Shown here in pieces: positions 44,536 to 52,930 of a stretch of DNA of 64,000 nucleotides. This DNA comes from Bacteroidota bacterium (GTDB lineage Bacteria; Bacteroidota; Bacteroidia; Cytophagales; Cyclobacteriaceae). The notes under the pieces are model-generated. The model was given only the letters and a program-made list of their open reading frames with translations, was not told where the DNA came from and ran no database searches. Made by a program: the position numbers and the translations under genes. How positions within the stretch are numbered: position 1 is the stretch's first letter; each line of letters begins with the position of its first letter. The stretch is taken from contig VGMW01000002.1 in the NCBI GenBank assembly GCA_016866235.1, forward strand, positions 186,001-250,000, in the 5' to 3' direction.

Positions 44536-46146
44536 TTATTGCTCTTCAGCGTCTACTTCGATTTCCTCAGAATCCTCGTGTTCACGGGCTCTGCTGGTGA
44601 AGATCTCTTCACCTTCTTTGTTGAGAAAGTGGAATTCTGTGATTCCAAGAGAGGAGTCTTTTACAAGGCTTACCCAACGGCCGTATTTGAAGAAAATCTT
44701 CCACTGCTTGGAAATCAGTCCGCGGGTGTAATAAGCAAACAAGAAAGGATGGAGCGCCAATACCAGACCGCGCTCATTCTGCTTGGTGAACAAATGCTCG
44801 ATGTGCATTTCGATCTGATCGGTAACCAGAATCGAAGCCGAAATACTTCCTGTCCCGTTGCAACTCGGGCAGGTTTCTTTGGTGATGATGTTGATTTGCG
44901 GACGAACGCGCTCTCTGGTGATCTGCATCAAACCGAACTTCGACAGCGGGAGCACGGTGTGCTTTGCCTTGTCGTTCTTCTCCATCTCTTCGCGCACGGT
45001 TTGGAAAATGATCTTTCGGTTGTCCTGGTTGCGCATATCGATGAAATCCACTACGATGATGCCCCCCATATCCCTCAGCCGAAGCTGGCGCGCGATTTCT
45101 TTTGCGGCCTCGAGGTTTACGGATAGTGCAGTGGTTTCCTGGTTTTCTTCGCGGTTTGATTTATTTCCGCTGTTAACATCGATTACGTGCAGTGCCTCGG
45201 TGTGTTCAATGATGAGGTAACCACCGCCTTTGAGGCTCACCGTCTGACCAAAGGCAGATTTCAGCTGACGCTCGATGCCGAAGTGTTCAAAAATTTTCGC
45301 CCGACCAGTGAAAAGCCGGACAATTTTTTCCTGTTCCGGGGCAATGTTGTGCACAAAGCCACGAACCTCGTCGTAGAGCTTTTTATCGTCGACCTGAATG
45401 CTGTCAAATGAATCATTCAGCATGTCTCTGAGAAGCGACGATGTTTTGCTGATTTCTCCAATCAGTCTTTCTCTGGGCTGGGCATCGACCAGCCTGGTCA
45501 TTCCCTCTTCCCAGCTTTTTACCAGGTTTCGAAGATCCCGTTCGATCTCAGAGAGTTCCTTTCCTTCCGCTACTGTGCGGATGATGACACCAAAATTTTC
45601 CGGTTTAACGGATTTTATCAGCTGAAGAAGGCGTCTGCGTTCTTCCCCGCTGGTAATTTTTTTCGAAACGTTTATAACATTCGAAAATGGCACAAGCACC
45701 AAAAAGCGCCCGGCCAATGACAGCTCAGTAGACAGTCTCGGACCTTTGCTGGAGATAGGCTCTTTAACGACCTGGACCGGAATCTGGGCACCTTTAGCAA
45801 GCAACTGGGCAATTTTCCCGTGCTTATCGATGTCCTTTTCCCGATGAAAGCGTTCCAGTTTTCCTCCTGTAATTCTTTTTGCTCTGACGAGCTTGGTGAA
45901 TTTTTGAAGTGAACCGAACTGCGGACCCAAATCCAGGTAGTGAAGGAATGCATCCTTTTCATACCCGATATCAATGAATGCCGCATTAAGACCCGGCACT
46001 ACTTTTTTTACAGTGCCCAGGTAAATATCTCCGACAACGAATCTGCTTCCGGGTTCCTCACGGTGGTATTCCACCAGTGTCTTGTCCCGCAGCAGCGCAA
46101 TCCGACAACCATCCTGAGCTGAACTTATTATCAGTTCATTACTCAT
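44536..46146 (-). CDS. rng: Ribonuclease E/G family endonuclease
   Basis: An Mg2+-dependent endoribonuclease for rRNA maturation and mRNA decay. The 536-residue protein has the S1 RNA-binding domain at about residues 36-125 (YLGTVKKVVPGLNAAFIDIG), the catalytic Asp pair in HVIDVNSGNK and VVDFIDMRNQDNRK, and the Zn-link motif CPSCNGTG near residue 426. It lacks the long unstructured C-terminus of RNase E, so RNase G is the better name. The C-terminal tail is acidic (EHEDSEEIEVDAEEQ). The AURKAIP1-type peptide gene ends 16 bases upstream. Confidence 0.96.
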   Translation of the reverse strand: MSNELIISSAQDGCRIALLRDKTLVEYHREEPGSRFVVGDIYLGTVKKVVPGLNAAFIDIGYEKDAFLHYLDLGPQFGSLQKFTKLVRAKRITGGKLERFHREKDIDKHGKIAQLLAKGAQIPVQVVKEPISSKGPRLSTELSLAGRFLVLVPFSNVINVSKKITSGEERRRLLQLIKSVKPENFGVIIRTVAEGKELSEIERDLRNLVKSWEEGMTRLVDAQPRERLIGEISKTSSLLRDMLNDSFDSIQVDDKKLYDEVRGFVHNIAPEQEKIVRLFTGRAKIFEHFGIERQLKSAFGQTVSLKGGGYLIIEHTEALHVIDVNSGNKSNREENQETTALSVNLEAAKEIARQLRLRDMGGIIVVDFIDMRNQDNRKIIFQTVREEMEKNDKAKHTVLPLSKFGLMQITRERVRPQINIITKETCPSCNGTGSISASILVTDQIEMHIEHLFTKQNERGLVLALHPFLFAYYTRGLISKQWKIFFKYGRWVSLVKDSSLGITEFHFLNKEGEEIFTSRAREHEDSEEIEVDAEEQ

Positions 46147-46162
46147 GGATACGTGTTACGGA

Positions 46163-46252
46163 TTATTTCTTCTTGTGACGGTTCTTTCTCAAGCGCTTTT
46201 TACGCTTGTGCGTGGCCATTTTGTGTTTTTTTCTCTTCTTACCGCTTGGCAT
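46163..46252 (-). CDS. AURKAIP1/COX24-domain ribosomal peptide
   Basis: A 29-residue, strongly basic peptide (MPSGKKRKKHKMATHKRKKR, then LRKNRHKKK) read directly from the sequence. It matches the AURKAIP1/COX24 domain of mitochondrial mS38 and the small bacterial ribosomal proteins of that class found throughout Bacteroidota. It probably binds the small ribosomal subunit. The gene lies between the TPR gene and rng, an arrangement I recall from other Bacteroidota genomes. It is below the usual gene-finding cutoff and easily missed. Confidence 0.88.
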   Translation of the reverse strand: MPSGKKRKKHKMATHKRKKRLRKNRHKKK

Positions 46253-46311
46253 ATAGAAATTGGTTTTTGTAAGACTTGGTGCCCGGTCAGCATTCCGGGG
46301 CCTCGTCCGAA

Positions 46312-47115
46312 TTAATTTAAATCCTTTACGTATGCATCCAGCTGCTGCTGTACAGCCGGATCAGTGGTCATTTTTCTTGCGCGCTCGTACTGTTCGAGCG
46401 CTTTTTCTTTTTCGCCGGCGCCTGCGTAAGCAGCACCTAAGAGCATCTGTCCTTCCACGTTCTCAGGATGGGCCTTGTCCAGCCTCCTGAGCCAGTCGAT
46501 TGCCTTAGCAAATTGACCAGAGCGAATGGATAAAATGCCCATGTTAAGCAAAGCCTGTTCGTGTTCAGGATATTTCTCCAAAACCTCGCGCAGCATGGCT
46601 ATTCCCTGCATCGGACCATCCGAAACCATGTAGGTCATCGCCAGTTTTACTTTTAAGTCGGGCTGATCAGGCTTTTTTTCTAGCAAACTGCTGAAAAATT
46701 GCCTGGCTTTTTCAGCCAACACCTTGCTTTTGGCATTGTCCACACTAAAGGAAAAAGCCTGGTAATAGGCTTCTGCACTTTTCAGGATGGACGCTTCCGT
46801 ACCAAAGAACGAAGCGGCTTGCTCAAAATAGGCGGCAGCGCTGTCGAAACGCCCGGCATTTTGATACAATTCCGCCAAAGAATCGGCAAATATAGCGGTT
46901 TTCTGGTCGTTAACCCCGCCGGTAAGCCGGGCCCGAAACTGGTTGATGGCCTGCTGGACCTCGCTTGCTACCTCCTGGTGTCCTGCGTTATTGGAGGTGG
47001 AAGAAGCTGAGGAAGACATCGCTGCGTCGTTTTCCACCACGGCCTTTGGAAGTAGGTAGATGGCTCCGACCACCAGCGCACAGCTGATCAGCAAAAAGAT
47101 GCGTGTGCGAAACAC
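46312..47115 (-). CDS. Membrane-anchored TPR protein
   Basis: A 267-residue protein with one N-terminal membrane segment (IFLLISCALVVGAIYLLPKAV) and TPR repeats over the rest: a low-complexity Ser stretch (SSSASSTSNN), then helical repeats such as FDSAAAYFEQAASF, HEQALLNMGILSIRSGQFAK and VEGQMLLGAAYAGAGEKEKA. The start is a GTG, 19 bases after the HU stop. TPR anchors of this kind serve as periplasmic or cytoplasmic scaffolds; the partner is unknown. It lies between HU and rng genes, which is a common order in Bacteroidota. Confidence 0.85.
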   Translation of the reverse strand: MFRTRIFLLISCALVVGAIYLLPKAVVENDAAMSSSASSTSNNAGHQEVASEVQQAINQFRARLTGGVNDQKTAIFADSLAELYQNAGRFDSAAAYFEQAASFFGTEASILKSAEAYYQAFSFSVDNAKSKVLAEKARQFFSSLLEKKPDQPDLKVKLAMTYMVSDGPMQGIAMLREVLEKYPEHEQALLNMGILSIRSGQFAKAIDWLRRLDKAHPENVEGQMLLGAAYAGAGEKEKALEQYERARKMTTDPAVQQQLDAYVKDLN

Positions 47116-47134
47116 CGGATAAAATCAGTTAAGC

Positions 47135-47446
47135 TCAGGCTTCTTTGCCGGTGAGCTGCTTCACCTTATCGCTGTTTTTGATTTTGTTGATGAAAATCTT
47201 AGCGGGTTTGAAGCTTGGAATGAAATGTTCGTCGATGACGATGGCCGTATTTCTTGAAATGTTACGGGCAATTTTTTTCTTACGCTTTTTATTGATGAAG
47301 CTTCCGAATCCACGGACATAAATGTTGTGTCCATTGCTCATGTTGGTCTTCACCATGGAAAAGAATGCTTCTACCGTTGCGGTAACATCACTTTTGTCTA
47401 TACCAGTTTTCTCAGTGATTTGATTGATGATGTCTGCTTTGGTCAC
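47135..47446 (-). CDS. HU family DNA-binding protein
   Basis: A 103-residue nucleoid protein that bends and compacts DNA. The fold is visible as MTKADIINQITEKTGIDKSD (helices), then the beta-arm NIYVRGFGSFINKKRKKKIA and the Pro-containing tip region HFIPSFKPAKIFINKIKN. Basic residues are abundant. IHF/HU assignment is firm; which of several paralogues is not. It is transcribed away from mutY from a good promoter at 47483-47513. Confidence 0.95.
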   Translation of the reverse strand: MTKADIINQITEKTGIDKSDVTATVEAFFSMVKTNMSNGHNIYVRGFGSFINKKRKKKIARNISRNTAIVIDEHFIPSFKPAKIFINKIKNSDKVKQLTGKEA

Positions 47447-47482
47447 GGTTTAGTGGGTTTGGATTTTTTTCTTTCAGGACGG

Positions 47483-47513
47483 CAAATTTAACGGGCGGCA
47501 GAATATTCGCAAC
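47483..47513 (-). promoter_or_regulatory. Promoter for the HU-TPR-rng unit
   Basis: TAAATTTG on the minus strand (47490 to 47483) is an exact TAnnTTTG match, with GTTG at 47513-47510, 19 bases upstream, as a three-of-four -33 element. The predicted start is about 30 bases ahead of the HU gene. This is the clearest promoter in the window. Confidence 0.6.
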
Positions 47514-47560
47514 TGGTGAGTGCCTGATTTACTGCATTTTAGTTTCTTTGACCCCTCCAA

Positions 47561-48661
47561 ATGCTGAAATACCACAAGGAAACGCAAAAAAATTTTTCTG
47601 TACGAATCGTACGTTGGTACCGGTTAAACTCCAGAAATCTACCCTGGAGGGAGAACAACGATCCCTACAGGGTGTGGCTTTCAGAAGTGATGTTGCAACA
47701 GACAAGAGTGGAGCAAGGCCTTCCGTATTTTCAAAAATTTGTAAAAAAATTTGAAACAATTTTCAAGTTGGCCTCCGCGCAGGAAGATGTTGTGCTGCGT
47801 CTATGGCAGGGCCTTGGATATTATTCGAGGGCAAGAAATCTTCATCGTTGCTCCAAAATAATTGCAACAGAACTGAATGGTGAGTTTCCCGCATCAGCCA
47901 AAGCACTTCAGCGGCTGCCCGGCATTGGTGAATACACCGCTGCAGCCATTGCATCGATCAGCTTCGGTGAAAAAGTTGCTGTAGTCGATGGAAATGTATT
48001 CCGGGTTCTGTCTAGGTATTTTGGAATTGAAGTGCCCATCAATTCCAGTGAAGGAAAAAAAGTTTTTTCAACACTAGCACAACAGCAGTTGAATGAAAGT
48101 CCCGACCCCAAACTTCCTCCCGGCGAATACAATCAGGGCATTATGGAGCTGGGAGCTCTGGTCTGCACACCACGGTCGCCACGATGTGCAGATTGCCCTG
48201 TTTCTGCTGGATGCTTTGCCTACAACAAGAATCTGATTGAAGATCTTCCCGTTAAACTGGCAAAAGCCGGGAAGCGTGAACGCTATCTTTATTATCTGAT
48301 GCCAATCCAGGGAAAATCCGTTTGGATGAAAAAACGCAGTCAGTCGGATATCTGGAAAGGTCTTTATGATTTCCCTTGCATTGAATCAGACTCCGAGCTA
48401 AAAGCCGCTGCTCTAAAGCAAAAATGCAAAAGTATGGCTGGTCATGGGGAGGTAGCGCTGCTGGGCTCCGTAACCCATCTGCTCACCCACCAAAAACTTT
48501 TTATCGCATGCCTTACCATGACCGGAGTAAATGAGGTGTCTTTGAAAAAAAATTTCGAAGGAAAATGGTACACACAAAAAGAGGTGGTCAGATTGCCAAA
48601 ACCTAAAGTGATTGATGATCTTCTGAAGATTTACTTTAAAAAAATATCCCAAGGTAAGTAA
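47561..48661 (+). CDS. mutY: A/G-specific adenine glycosylase
   Basis: It removes adenine mispaired with 8-oxoguanine. The 366-residue protein has the opening block LPWRENNDPYRVWLSEVMLQ, the helix-hairpin-helix LQRLPGIGEYTAAAIASISF with the catalytic Asp in VVDGNVFRVL, the Fe-S cluster Cys set at about residues 204-221 (CTPRSPRCADCPVSAGCF) and a C-terminal NUDIX-like domain that recognises oxoG. Length is close to E. coli MutY (350). It is divergent from HU and upstream of ssb and gldD, a conserved Bacteroidota neighbourhood. Confidence 0.97.
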   Translation: MLKYHKETQKNFSVRIVRWYRLNSRNLPWRENNDPYRVWLSEVMLQQTRVEQGLPYFQKFVKKFETIFKLASAQEDVVLRLWQGLGYYSRARNLHRCSKIIATELNGEFPASAKALQRLPGIGEYTAAAIASISFGEKVAVVDGNVFRVLSRYFGIEVPINSSEGKKVFSTLAQQQLNESPDPKLPPGEYNQGIMELGALVCTPRSPRCADCPVSAGCFAYNKNLIEDLPVKLAKAGKRERYLYYLMPIQGKSVWMKKRSQSDIWKGLYDFPCIESDSELKAAALKQKCKSMAGHGEVALLGSVTHLLTHQKLFIACLTMTGVNEVSLKKNFEGKWYTQKEVVRLPKPKVIDDLLKIYFKKISQGK

Positions 48662-48743
48662 CGCACTTTCCGTCTGAAGCTTGTGTTTTTGCTCAAATAA
48701 AGCGCCCTGCTTGAAGTGCGGCCAACATACTTCCGGGATTTCG

Positions 48744-48751
48744 TAAATTTG
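48744..48751 (+). promoter_or_regulatory. Candidate -7 element for ssb-gldD
   Basis: TAAATTTG matches TAnnTTTG exactly in the 129-base gap after mutY, 40 bases before the ssb ATG. A -33 element is not clear. Confidence 0.5.
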
Positions 48752-48790
48752 ACTCGATAGTTTTTTCTGCAACCACTAATCTGAAAAATT

Positions 48791-49249
48791 ATGTCAGGCG
48801 TAAATAAAGTAATCCTCGTCGGAAGACTCGGAAAGGATCCCGAAGTAAGAACCCTTGAAAACGGTGCAACCGTAGCCAATTTTACGATGGCTACGACCGA
48901 GGTGTACCGCGATAAGACCACCGGCGAACGCAGAGAATCGACCGAATGGCATAACATCGTTTTGTGGCGCGCGCTCGCCGATATTGCCTCCAAGTATCTT
49001 CACAAGGGTGATCAGTGTTACATCGAAGGAAAACTCAGAACTCGTTCGTGGGAGAAGGAAGGCGTAACCCGCTATACAACTGAAATTGTTGGCGAATCGC
49101 TCACCCTGCTTGGCTCGAAACGCGATGGATCAGGCACTTCCTCAAATTATTCAGGAAGCTCTGCGGAACGCGGCGCTCCAAGTGGCGGCGCATCGGCCCA
49201 ACCCAATGCTCCTTCAGCGGATACCGGTTCGGATGACCTTCCGTTTTGA
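48791..49249 (+). CDS. ssb: Single-stranded DNA-binding protein
   Basis: It coats single-stranded DNA during replication, repair and recombination. The 152-residue protein has the OB-fold opening [19 protein letters not shown], the central [20 protein letters not shown] and [19 protein letters not shown], then a Gly/Ser/Pro-rich linker and the acidic interaction tip DDLPF that contacts partner proteins. The gldD start lies inside the last codons, overlapping by 17 bases. Confidence 0.97.
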   Translation: MSGVNKVILVGRLGKDPEVRTLENGATVANFTMATTEVYRDKTTGERRESTEWHNIVLWRALADIASKYLHKGDQCYIEGKLRTRSWEKEGVTRYTTEIVGESLTLLGSKRDGSGTSSNYSGSSAERGAPSGGASAQPNAPSADTGSDDLPF

Positions 49250-49844
49250 TCAGGGAATTTTAAGGCCTGCTCAGGTTTTATTTTTTCTCCTGATCCTATC
49301 GGCCTGCTCTACAGACCATCAGCCTAAGCCCCGTGGCTTCAATCGGCTGGTGCTGCCACCACATGCGTACCGCATGCTGCCGGATTCACTTCCTTATTCC
49401 TTTGAGGTGTCCAGGTATGCAAAGGTTTTGGATGACACGTCGTGGATTAGTGAGCCCGATTGGATTGAAATCTATTATCCTTCCCTGAAAGCGAATATTC
49501 ACATTACCTATAAAACCATTAGGTCTGAAAAAGATTTACGGGAATATGTGAAGGATGCTTTTATTCTCACCTCGAAGCAGCAAATCAAAGCCAATGCCAT
49601 CGATGAGATTGTGATGAAAACACCATCAGGGAAAACCGCAGTGGTTGCAGAGCTCAGCGGTGAGGTGCCTAGCCAAATGCAATTCACCATCACCGATTCA
49701 TCAAAAAATTTCCTTCGCGGTGCACTTTATTTTTACACCAAAGTCAACAACGACTCCCTCGCGCCCGCCATCGATTACGTTAAAAAAGATGTGATTCACC
49801 TGATCAACACGCTTCAATGGAGGGCAGGTAAATCAAAAAATTGA
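49233..49844 (+). CDS. gldD: Gliding motility lipoprotein GldD
   Basis: An outer-envelope lipoprotein required for gliding and type IX secretion in Bacteroidota. I start at the ATG at 49233; the frame is open to 49086, inside ssb. The 203-residue protein has a signal ending in a lipobox (LSAC), then the GldD-typical [20 protein letters not shown] and SYSFEV-like region [12 protein letters not shown], later [19 protein letters not shown] and LREYVKDAF. In F. johnsoniae gldE lies between ssb and gldD; here it is missing and gldD overlaps ssb by 17 bases. No other gld gene lies in the window. Confidence 0.85.
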   Translation: MTFRFDQGILRPAQVLFFLLILSACSTDHQPKPRGFNRLVLPPHAYRMLPDSLPYSFEVSRYAKVLDDTSWISEPDWIEIYYPSLKANIHITYKTIRSEKDLREYVKDAFILTSKQQIKANAIDEIVMKTPSGKTAVVAELSGEVPSQMQFTITDSSKNFLRGALYFYTKVNNDSLAPAIDYVKKDVIHLINTLQWRAGKSKN

Positions 49845-49908
49845 ATACGCCGATTTTAGTTAATGGCTTTTGAGCCCTACCTTCAGGGAAACAGTCAATC
49901 ACTTTCCA

Positions 49909-52281
49909 TTGAAAATCACGATTGGTTTTATCATCCTTCTTTCCTTCAGCCTTTTCGCGCAGCCTGAACAGGAAAACCTGACCATCGCCGGTCTTCAGCA
50001 GCCCGTAAAAATTTTCCGCGATGCCAATGGGGTAAACCATATTTATGCTGAAAATGAACACGACCTTTTTTTCGCACAGGGTTTCTGTGCAGCAAGAGAT
50101 CGCTTGTTTCAATTTGAAATATGGAGGCGACAGGCCACCGGCACCATCGCAGAAATTTTAGGTGAAGAAGAACTCCTACGTGATGTAGGCGCAAAACTGT
50201 TCCGCTTCAGAGGGAATCTTGAAGATGAATTGAATCACTACCATCCACGCGGGGCTGGGATCATACGCGCCTTCACCGAAGGGATCAACGCGTGGATTAC
50301 GCAAACCAGAAATAATCCTTCTTTACTTCCTGTTGAGTTTTCTATCCTGAAAATGCAACCCGGGCTTTGGACACCCGAAGTGGTGATCAGCCGCCATCAG
50401 GGTTTGCTGAATAACCTCACACGAGAACTTCAAATAGCAAGGGCTGTTGCCGCTATTGGTCCTGAACGTGTAAAAGAATTGGTCGTCTTTGAGCCAGGAC
50501 AACCAATGCTCAATCTTTCAACCCCCGAAATTTTAAATGAAGACCTCATTGCTCCCTATGAAGCATTCCGAAAGGCATTAAAATTCACCAAAGCCAATCT
50601 TGGAATTTCCTTCCAGGACAATTCAATCCATCATCAGTTTGATCTATTTGATGAATGGAATCGGCTTGATGATCGGATTATCGGCAGCAACAATTGGATA
50701 GTCAGTGGAAAAAAATCTACTTCTGGATTTCCAATGTTGGCCAACGATCCACATCGCGCATTGGCCACACCCTCACTTAGGTATCTGGTTCACCTGAGTG
50801 CGCCGGGTTGGAATGTTGTCGGTGGTGGCGAACCGGTGATCCCCGGTGTATCCATCGGTCACAATGATTTCGGAGCTTGGGGGCTTACCATCTTTGAACT
50901 CGATGCTGAGGACCTTTATCTCTACGATTTGCGTCCCGGTGCGCCTGAAGAATATCGTTACAACGGTATGTGGGAAAAAATGAGGCTGATCTCGGACACC
51001 ATTCATGTAAAGGGCAAACCAGATGTGATCGTCCAACATCGTTTTACCCGTCATGGTCCAGTCACCTATTTTAATCCAGAAAAAAATCTCGCGGCCGCTG
51101 TGAGGGCCGGGTGGTTGGAGAAAGGTAATGCACCTTATCTGGCAAGCCTTCGAATGAGTCAGGCCCGCAATTGGAAAGAATTCAGGAATGCCTGCGCCTA
51201 TAGTTTTTTGCCTGGTGAAAATATGATTTGGGCCGATCGCGCTGGCAACATCGGTTGGCAGGCAGTGGGGCAGGCTCCGATCCGAAAAAATTGGTCAGGG
51301 CTTGTTCCTGTCCCCGGCGATGGCCGATATGAGTGGTCCGGCTTTCTACCGGTTAAGCAACTTCCCAACGTATTGAATCCGGATAAAGGTTTCTGGACAA
51401 CCGCAAATGAAAATAATGTGCCATCCGGATATAAACATCGTGAGGCTGTTGGTTGGACATGGGCAGAAAAGTTTCGTTTCAGAAGAATCGAAGAGGCGCT
51501 GAGTTCGAAAAAATTAATTTCCTATGAGAACATGCAGGCGCTCCAATTTGATTACCTCTCCATTCCAGCACGCGAGCTTGTTGGCATGTTGAAGGGTAAA
51601 CAGTCGGAAGATCCAACCACCAACGCTGCGATTCAGCATCTCCTCAACTGGGATTTTATCATGAATCCAGGGTCAGTGGCTGCCGGCATTTATGCGGCTT
51701 GGGAAAAGGAAATGGAATTATCGATACGCAAAAAACTGATTCCTGAAGAAGCCTCTGCTTATATAAGATCTTTTCCGCTCGGCAGAATGATAGAAATTCT
51801 GCAGACTGCCGGCACACCTTTCAATGGTATGAGGGCAAGAGATGAATGGATGGTTCAACAATTAAAGTCTGCTGTTGAAAAATTGACTTTAAGGTTTGGT
51901 GCTGATCAGGAAAAGTGGCGCTATGGTCAACCGGCCTACCATCATGTTGAAATCAAGCACCCGTTGAGTGGGGTGGTATCCGATTCATTGCGCCGAAAAC
52001 TTGATTTTGGTCCCGTCGGTAGGGGTGGCAACGGAACAACTCCCGGAATGACCGGCAGCAGCGATTTACAAACAGCCGGTGCCTCATTCCGGATGGTGGT
52101 CGATACGGGTGATTGGGATGGGTGTAGTTTCACGAATACGCCTGGACAAAGCGGTGACCCATCAAGTCCGTTTTACCGCAATCTTTTTGATTCGTGGTCG
52201 CAGGACCGTCACTTCAAGGTATTTTTCACCCGTGATAAGGTGGAAGGTTCCGCTGTTTCTATTCTTACCCTAAAGCCATAA
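49909..52281 (+). CDS. Secreted penicillin-acylase-family N-terminal nucleophile hydrolase
   Basis: An exported amidase of the penicillin acylase (S45) family, which cleaves acyl amides such as acyl-homoserine lactones or beta-lactam side chains. From the TTG at 49909 it is 790 residues with a good signal peptide (MKITIGFIILLSFSLFAQ); the frame is open from a TTG at 49870. The N-terminal part has VNHIYAENEHDLFFAQGFCA and RDRLFQFEIWRR. Autocleavage would expose the nucleophile Ser260 in GSNNWIVSG; the rest shows ANDPHRAL, GVSIGHNDFGAWGLT and MIWADRAGNIGWQ. It follows gldD closely. The natural substrate is unknown. Confidence 0.9.
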   Translation: MKITIGFIILLSFSLFAQPEQENLTIAGLQQPVKIFRDANGVNHIYAENEHDLFFAQGFCAARDRLFQFEIWRRQATGTIAEILGEEELLRDVGAKLFRFRGNLEDELNHYHPRGAGIIRAFTEGINAWITQTRNNPSLLPVEFSILKMQPGLWTPEVVISRHQGLLNNLTRELQIARAVAAIGPERVKELVVFEPGQPMLNLSTPEILNEDLIAPYEAFRKALKFTKANLGISFQDNSIHHQFDLFDEWNRLDDRIIGSNNWIVSGKKSTSGFPMLANDPHRALATPSLRYLVHLSAPGWNVVGGGEPVIPGVSIGHNDFGAWGLTIFELDAEDLYLYDLRPGAPEEYRYNGMWEKMRLISDTIHVKGKPDVIVQHRFTRHGPVTYFNPEKNLAAAVRAGWLEKGNAPYLASLRMSQARNWKEFRNACAYSFLPGENMIWADRAGNIGWQAVGQAPIRKNWSGLVPVPGDGRYEWSGFLPVKQLPNVLNPDKGFWTTANENNVPSGYKHREAVGWTWAEKFRFRRIEEALSSKKLISYENMQALQFDYLSIPARELVGMLKGKQSEDPTTNAAIQHLLNWDFIMNPGSVAAGIYAAWEKEMELSIRKKLIPEEASAYIRSFPLGRMIEILQTAGTPFNGMRARDEWMVQQLKSAVEKLTLRFGADQEKWRYGQPAYHHVEIKHPLSGVVSDSLRRKLDFGPVGRGGNGTTPGMTGSSDLQTAGASFRMVVDTGDWDGCSFTNTPGQSGDPSSPFYRNLFDSWSQDRHFKVFFTRDKVEGSAVSILTLKP

Positions 52282-52342
52282 TTAATCCTTCCCTGGACTA
52301 ATCTTCATTCAAAACAATCAGCCTAAATTCAGTCGTAGCGGT

Positions 52343-52350
52343 TAGTTTTG
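52343..52350 (+). promoter_or_regulatory. Candidate -7 element for the DUF493-FeoB-associated run
   Basis: TAGTTTTG matches TAnnTTTG exactly, 60 bases before the DUF493 ATG. No consensus -33 is seen. The leader downstream holds a short open frame and a hairpin. Confidence 0.45.
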
Positions 52351-52376
52351 TGCCTCAATTCATGAATAAAAAAATT

Positions 52377-52390
52377 CCGGATTAGTCCGG
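52377..52390 (+). promoter_or_regulatory. Leader hairpin ahead of the DUF493 gene
   Basis: A 5-bp stem (ccgga/tccgg) with loop ttag lies just before a GGAGGG sequence at 52393-52398, 12 bases ahead of the ATG at 52410. A 7-codon frame (MNKKIPD, 52362-52385) overlaps the stem. It could tune translation, but this is speculative. Confidence 0.25.
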
Positions 52391-52409
52391 TCGGAGGGTT
52401 GTACGAGCT

Positions 52410-52694
52410 ATGGATGTACCGTCGGGTAAGGAGGAACAGGAAAAGTGGAAGGTCTTCCGGCAACAATTGGAAGACAATTACGCATGGCCGGCTTTGTATA
52501 TTTTTAAATTCATCGTTCCTAAGGCCAAAGCTGCAGAAGTTCGTGAATTGTTTCCATTACATCTCTCAACGGAAAAAGAATCACAGCAGGGTAAGTACAC
52601 CAGTCTTACATTTAAGATGATGATGCCCGGCAGCGATGCCATTATTGATGTGTATAAAAAAGTTAGTCATATTGAAGGAATAATTGCGCTATGA
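52410..52694 (+). CDS. DUF493 (YbeD-like) protein
   Basis: A 94-residue cytoplasmic protein. It reads [19 protein letters not shown] and [19 protein letters not shown], ending [18 protein letters not shown], which fits the small ferredoxin-like DUF493/YbeD fold. E. coli YbeD lies near lipoate genes and its function is uncertain. The stop overlaps the PCD start by 4 bases (ATGA). A strong GGAGGG lies upstream, unusual for this genome. Confidence 0.82.
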   Translation: MDVPSGKEEQEKWKVFRQQLEDNYAWPALYIFKFIVPKAKAAEVRELFPLHLSTEKESQQGKYTSLTFKMMMPGSDAIIDVYKKVSHIEGIIAL

Positions 52695-52930
52695 GTAGTT
52701 GGAAGATTGAAAACAATGCGATGCACCGAACTTTTGAATTCGGTGATTTCAGAGAGGCTTTTGCCTTTATGACCCGGGTAGCTTTCCTCGCTGAGGAAAT
52801 GAACCATCATCCTGAGTGGACCAATGTCTACAATAAAGTCATGGTTAAACTCTCTACCCATGATGCCGGTAATATTGTAACCGAAAAAGACCGAAAATTG
52901 GCTGAGGCCATCGATCACCTTGTACCATGA
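52691..52930 (+). CDS. phhB: 4a-hydroxytetrahydrobiopterin dehydratase (short)
   Basis: It removes water from 4a-hydroxytetrahydrobiopterin to recycle the pterin cofactor. The 79-residue protein shows the family motif [20 protein letters not shown] followed by [12 protein letters not shown], with the active-site His residues and the final Asp in place. It is shorter than the usual 95-110 residues, lacking the first helix. No aromatic amino acid hydroxylase lies nearby, so it may serve another pterin or have a different role. Its stop overlaps rsmI by 4 bases. Confidence 0.85.
   Translation: MSSWKIENNAMHRTFEFGDFREAFAFMTRVAFLAEEMNHHPEWTNVYNKVMVKLSTHDAGNIVTEKDRKLAEAIDHLVP

Noticed and set aside
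49086-49232. Longer gldD start inside ssb
   Set aside because: The first 49 residues are the shifted reading of the ssb coding end and precede the signal peptide; 49233 gives a proper lipoprotein signal.
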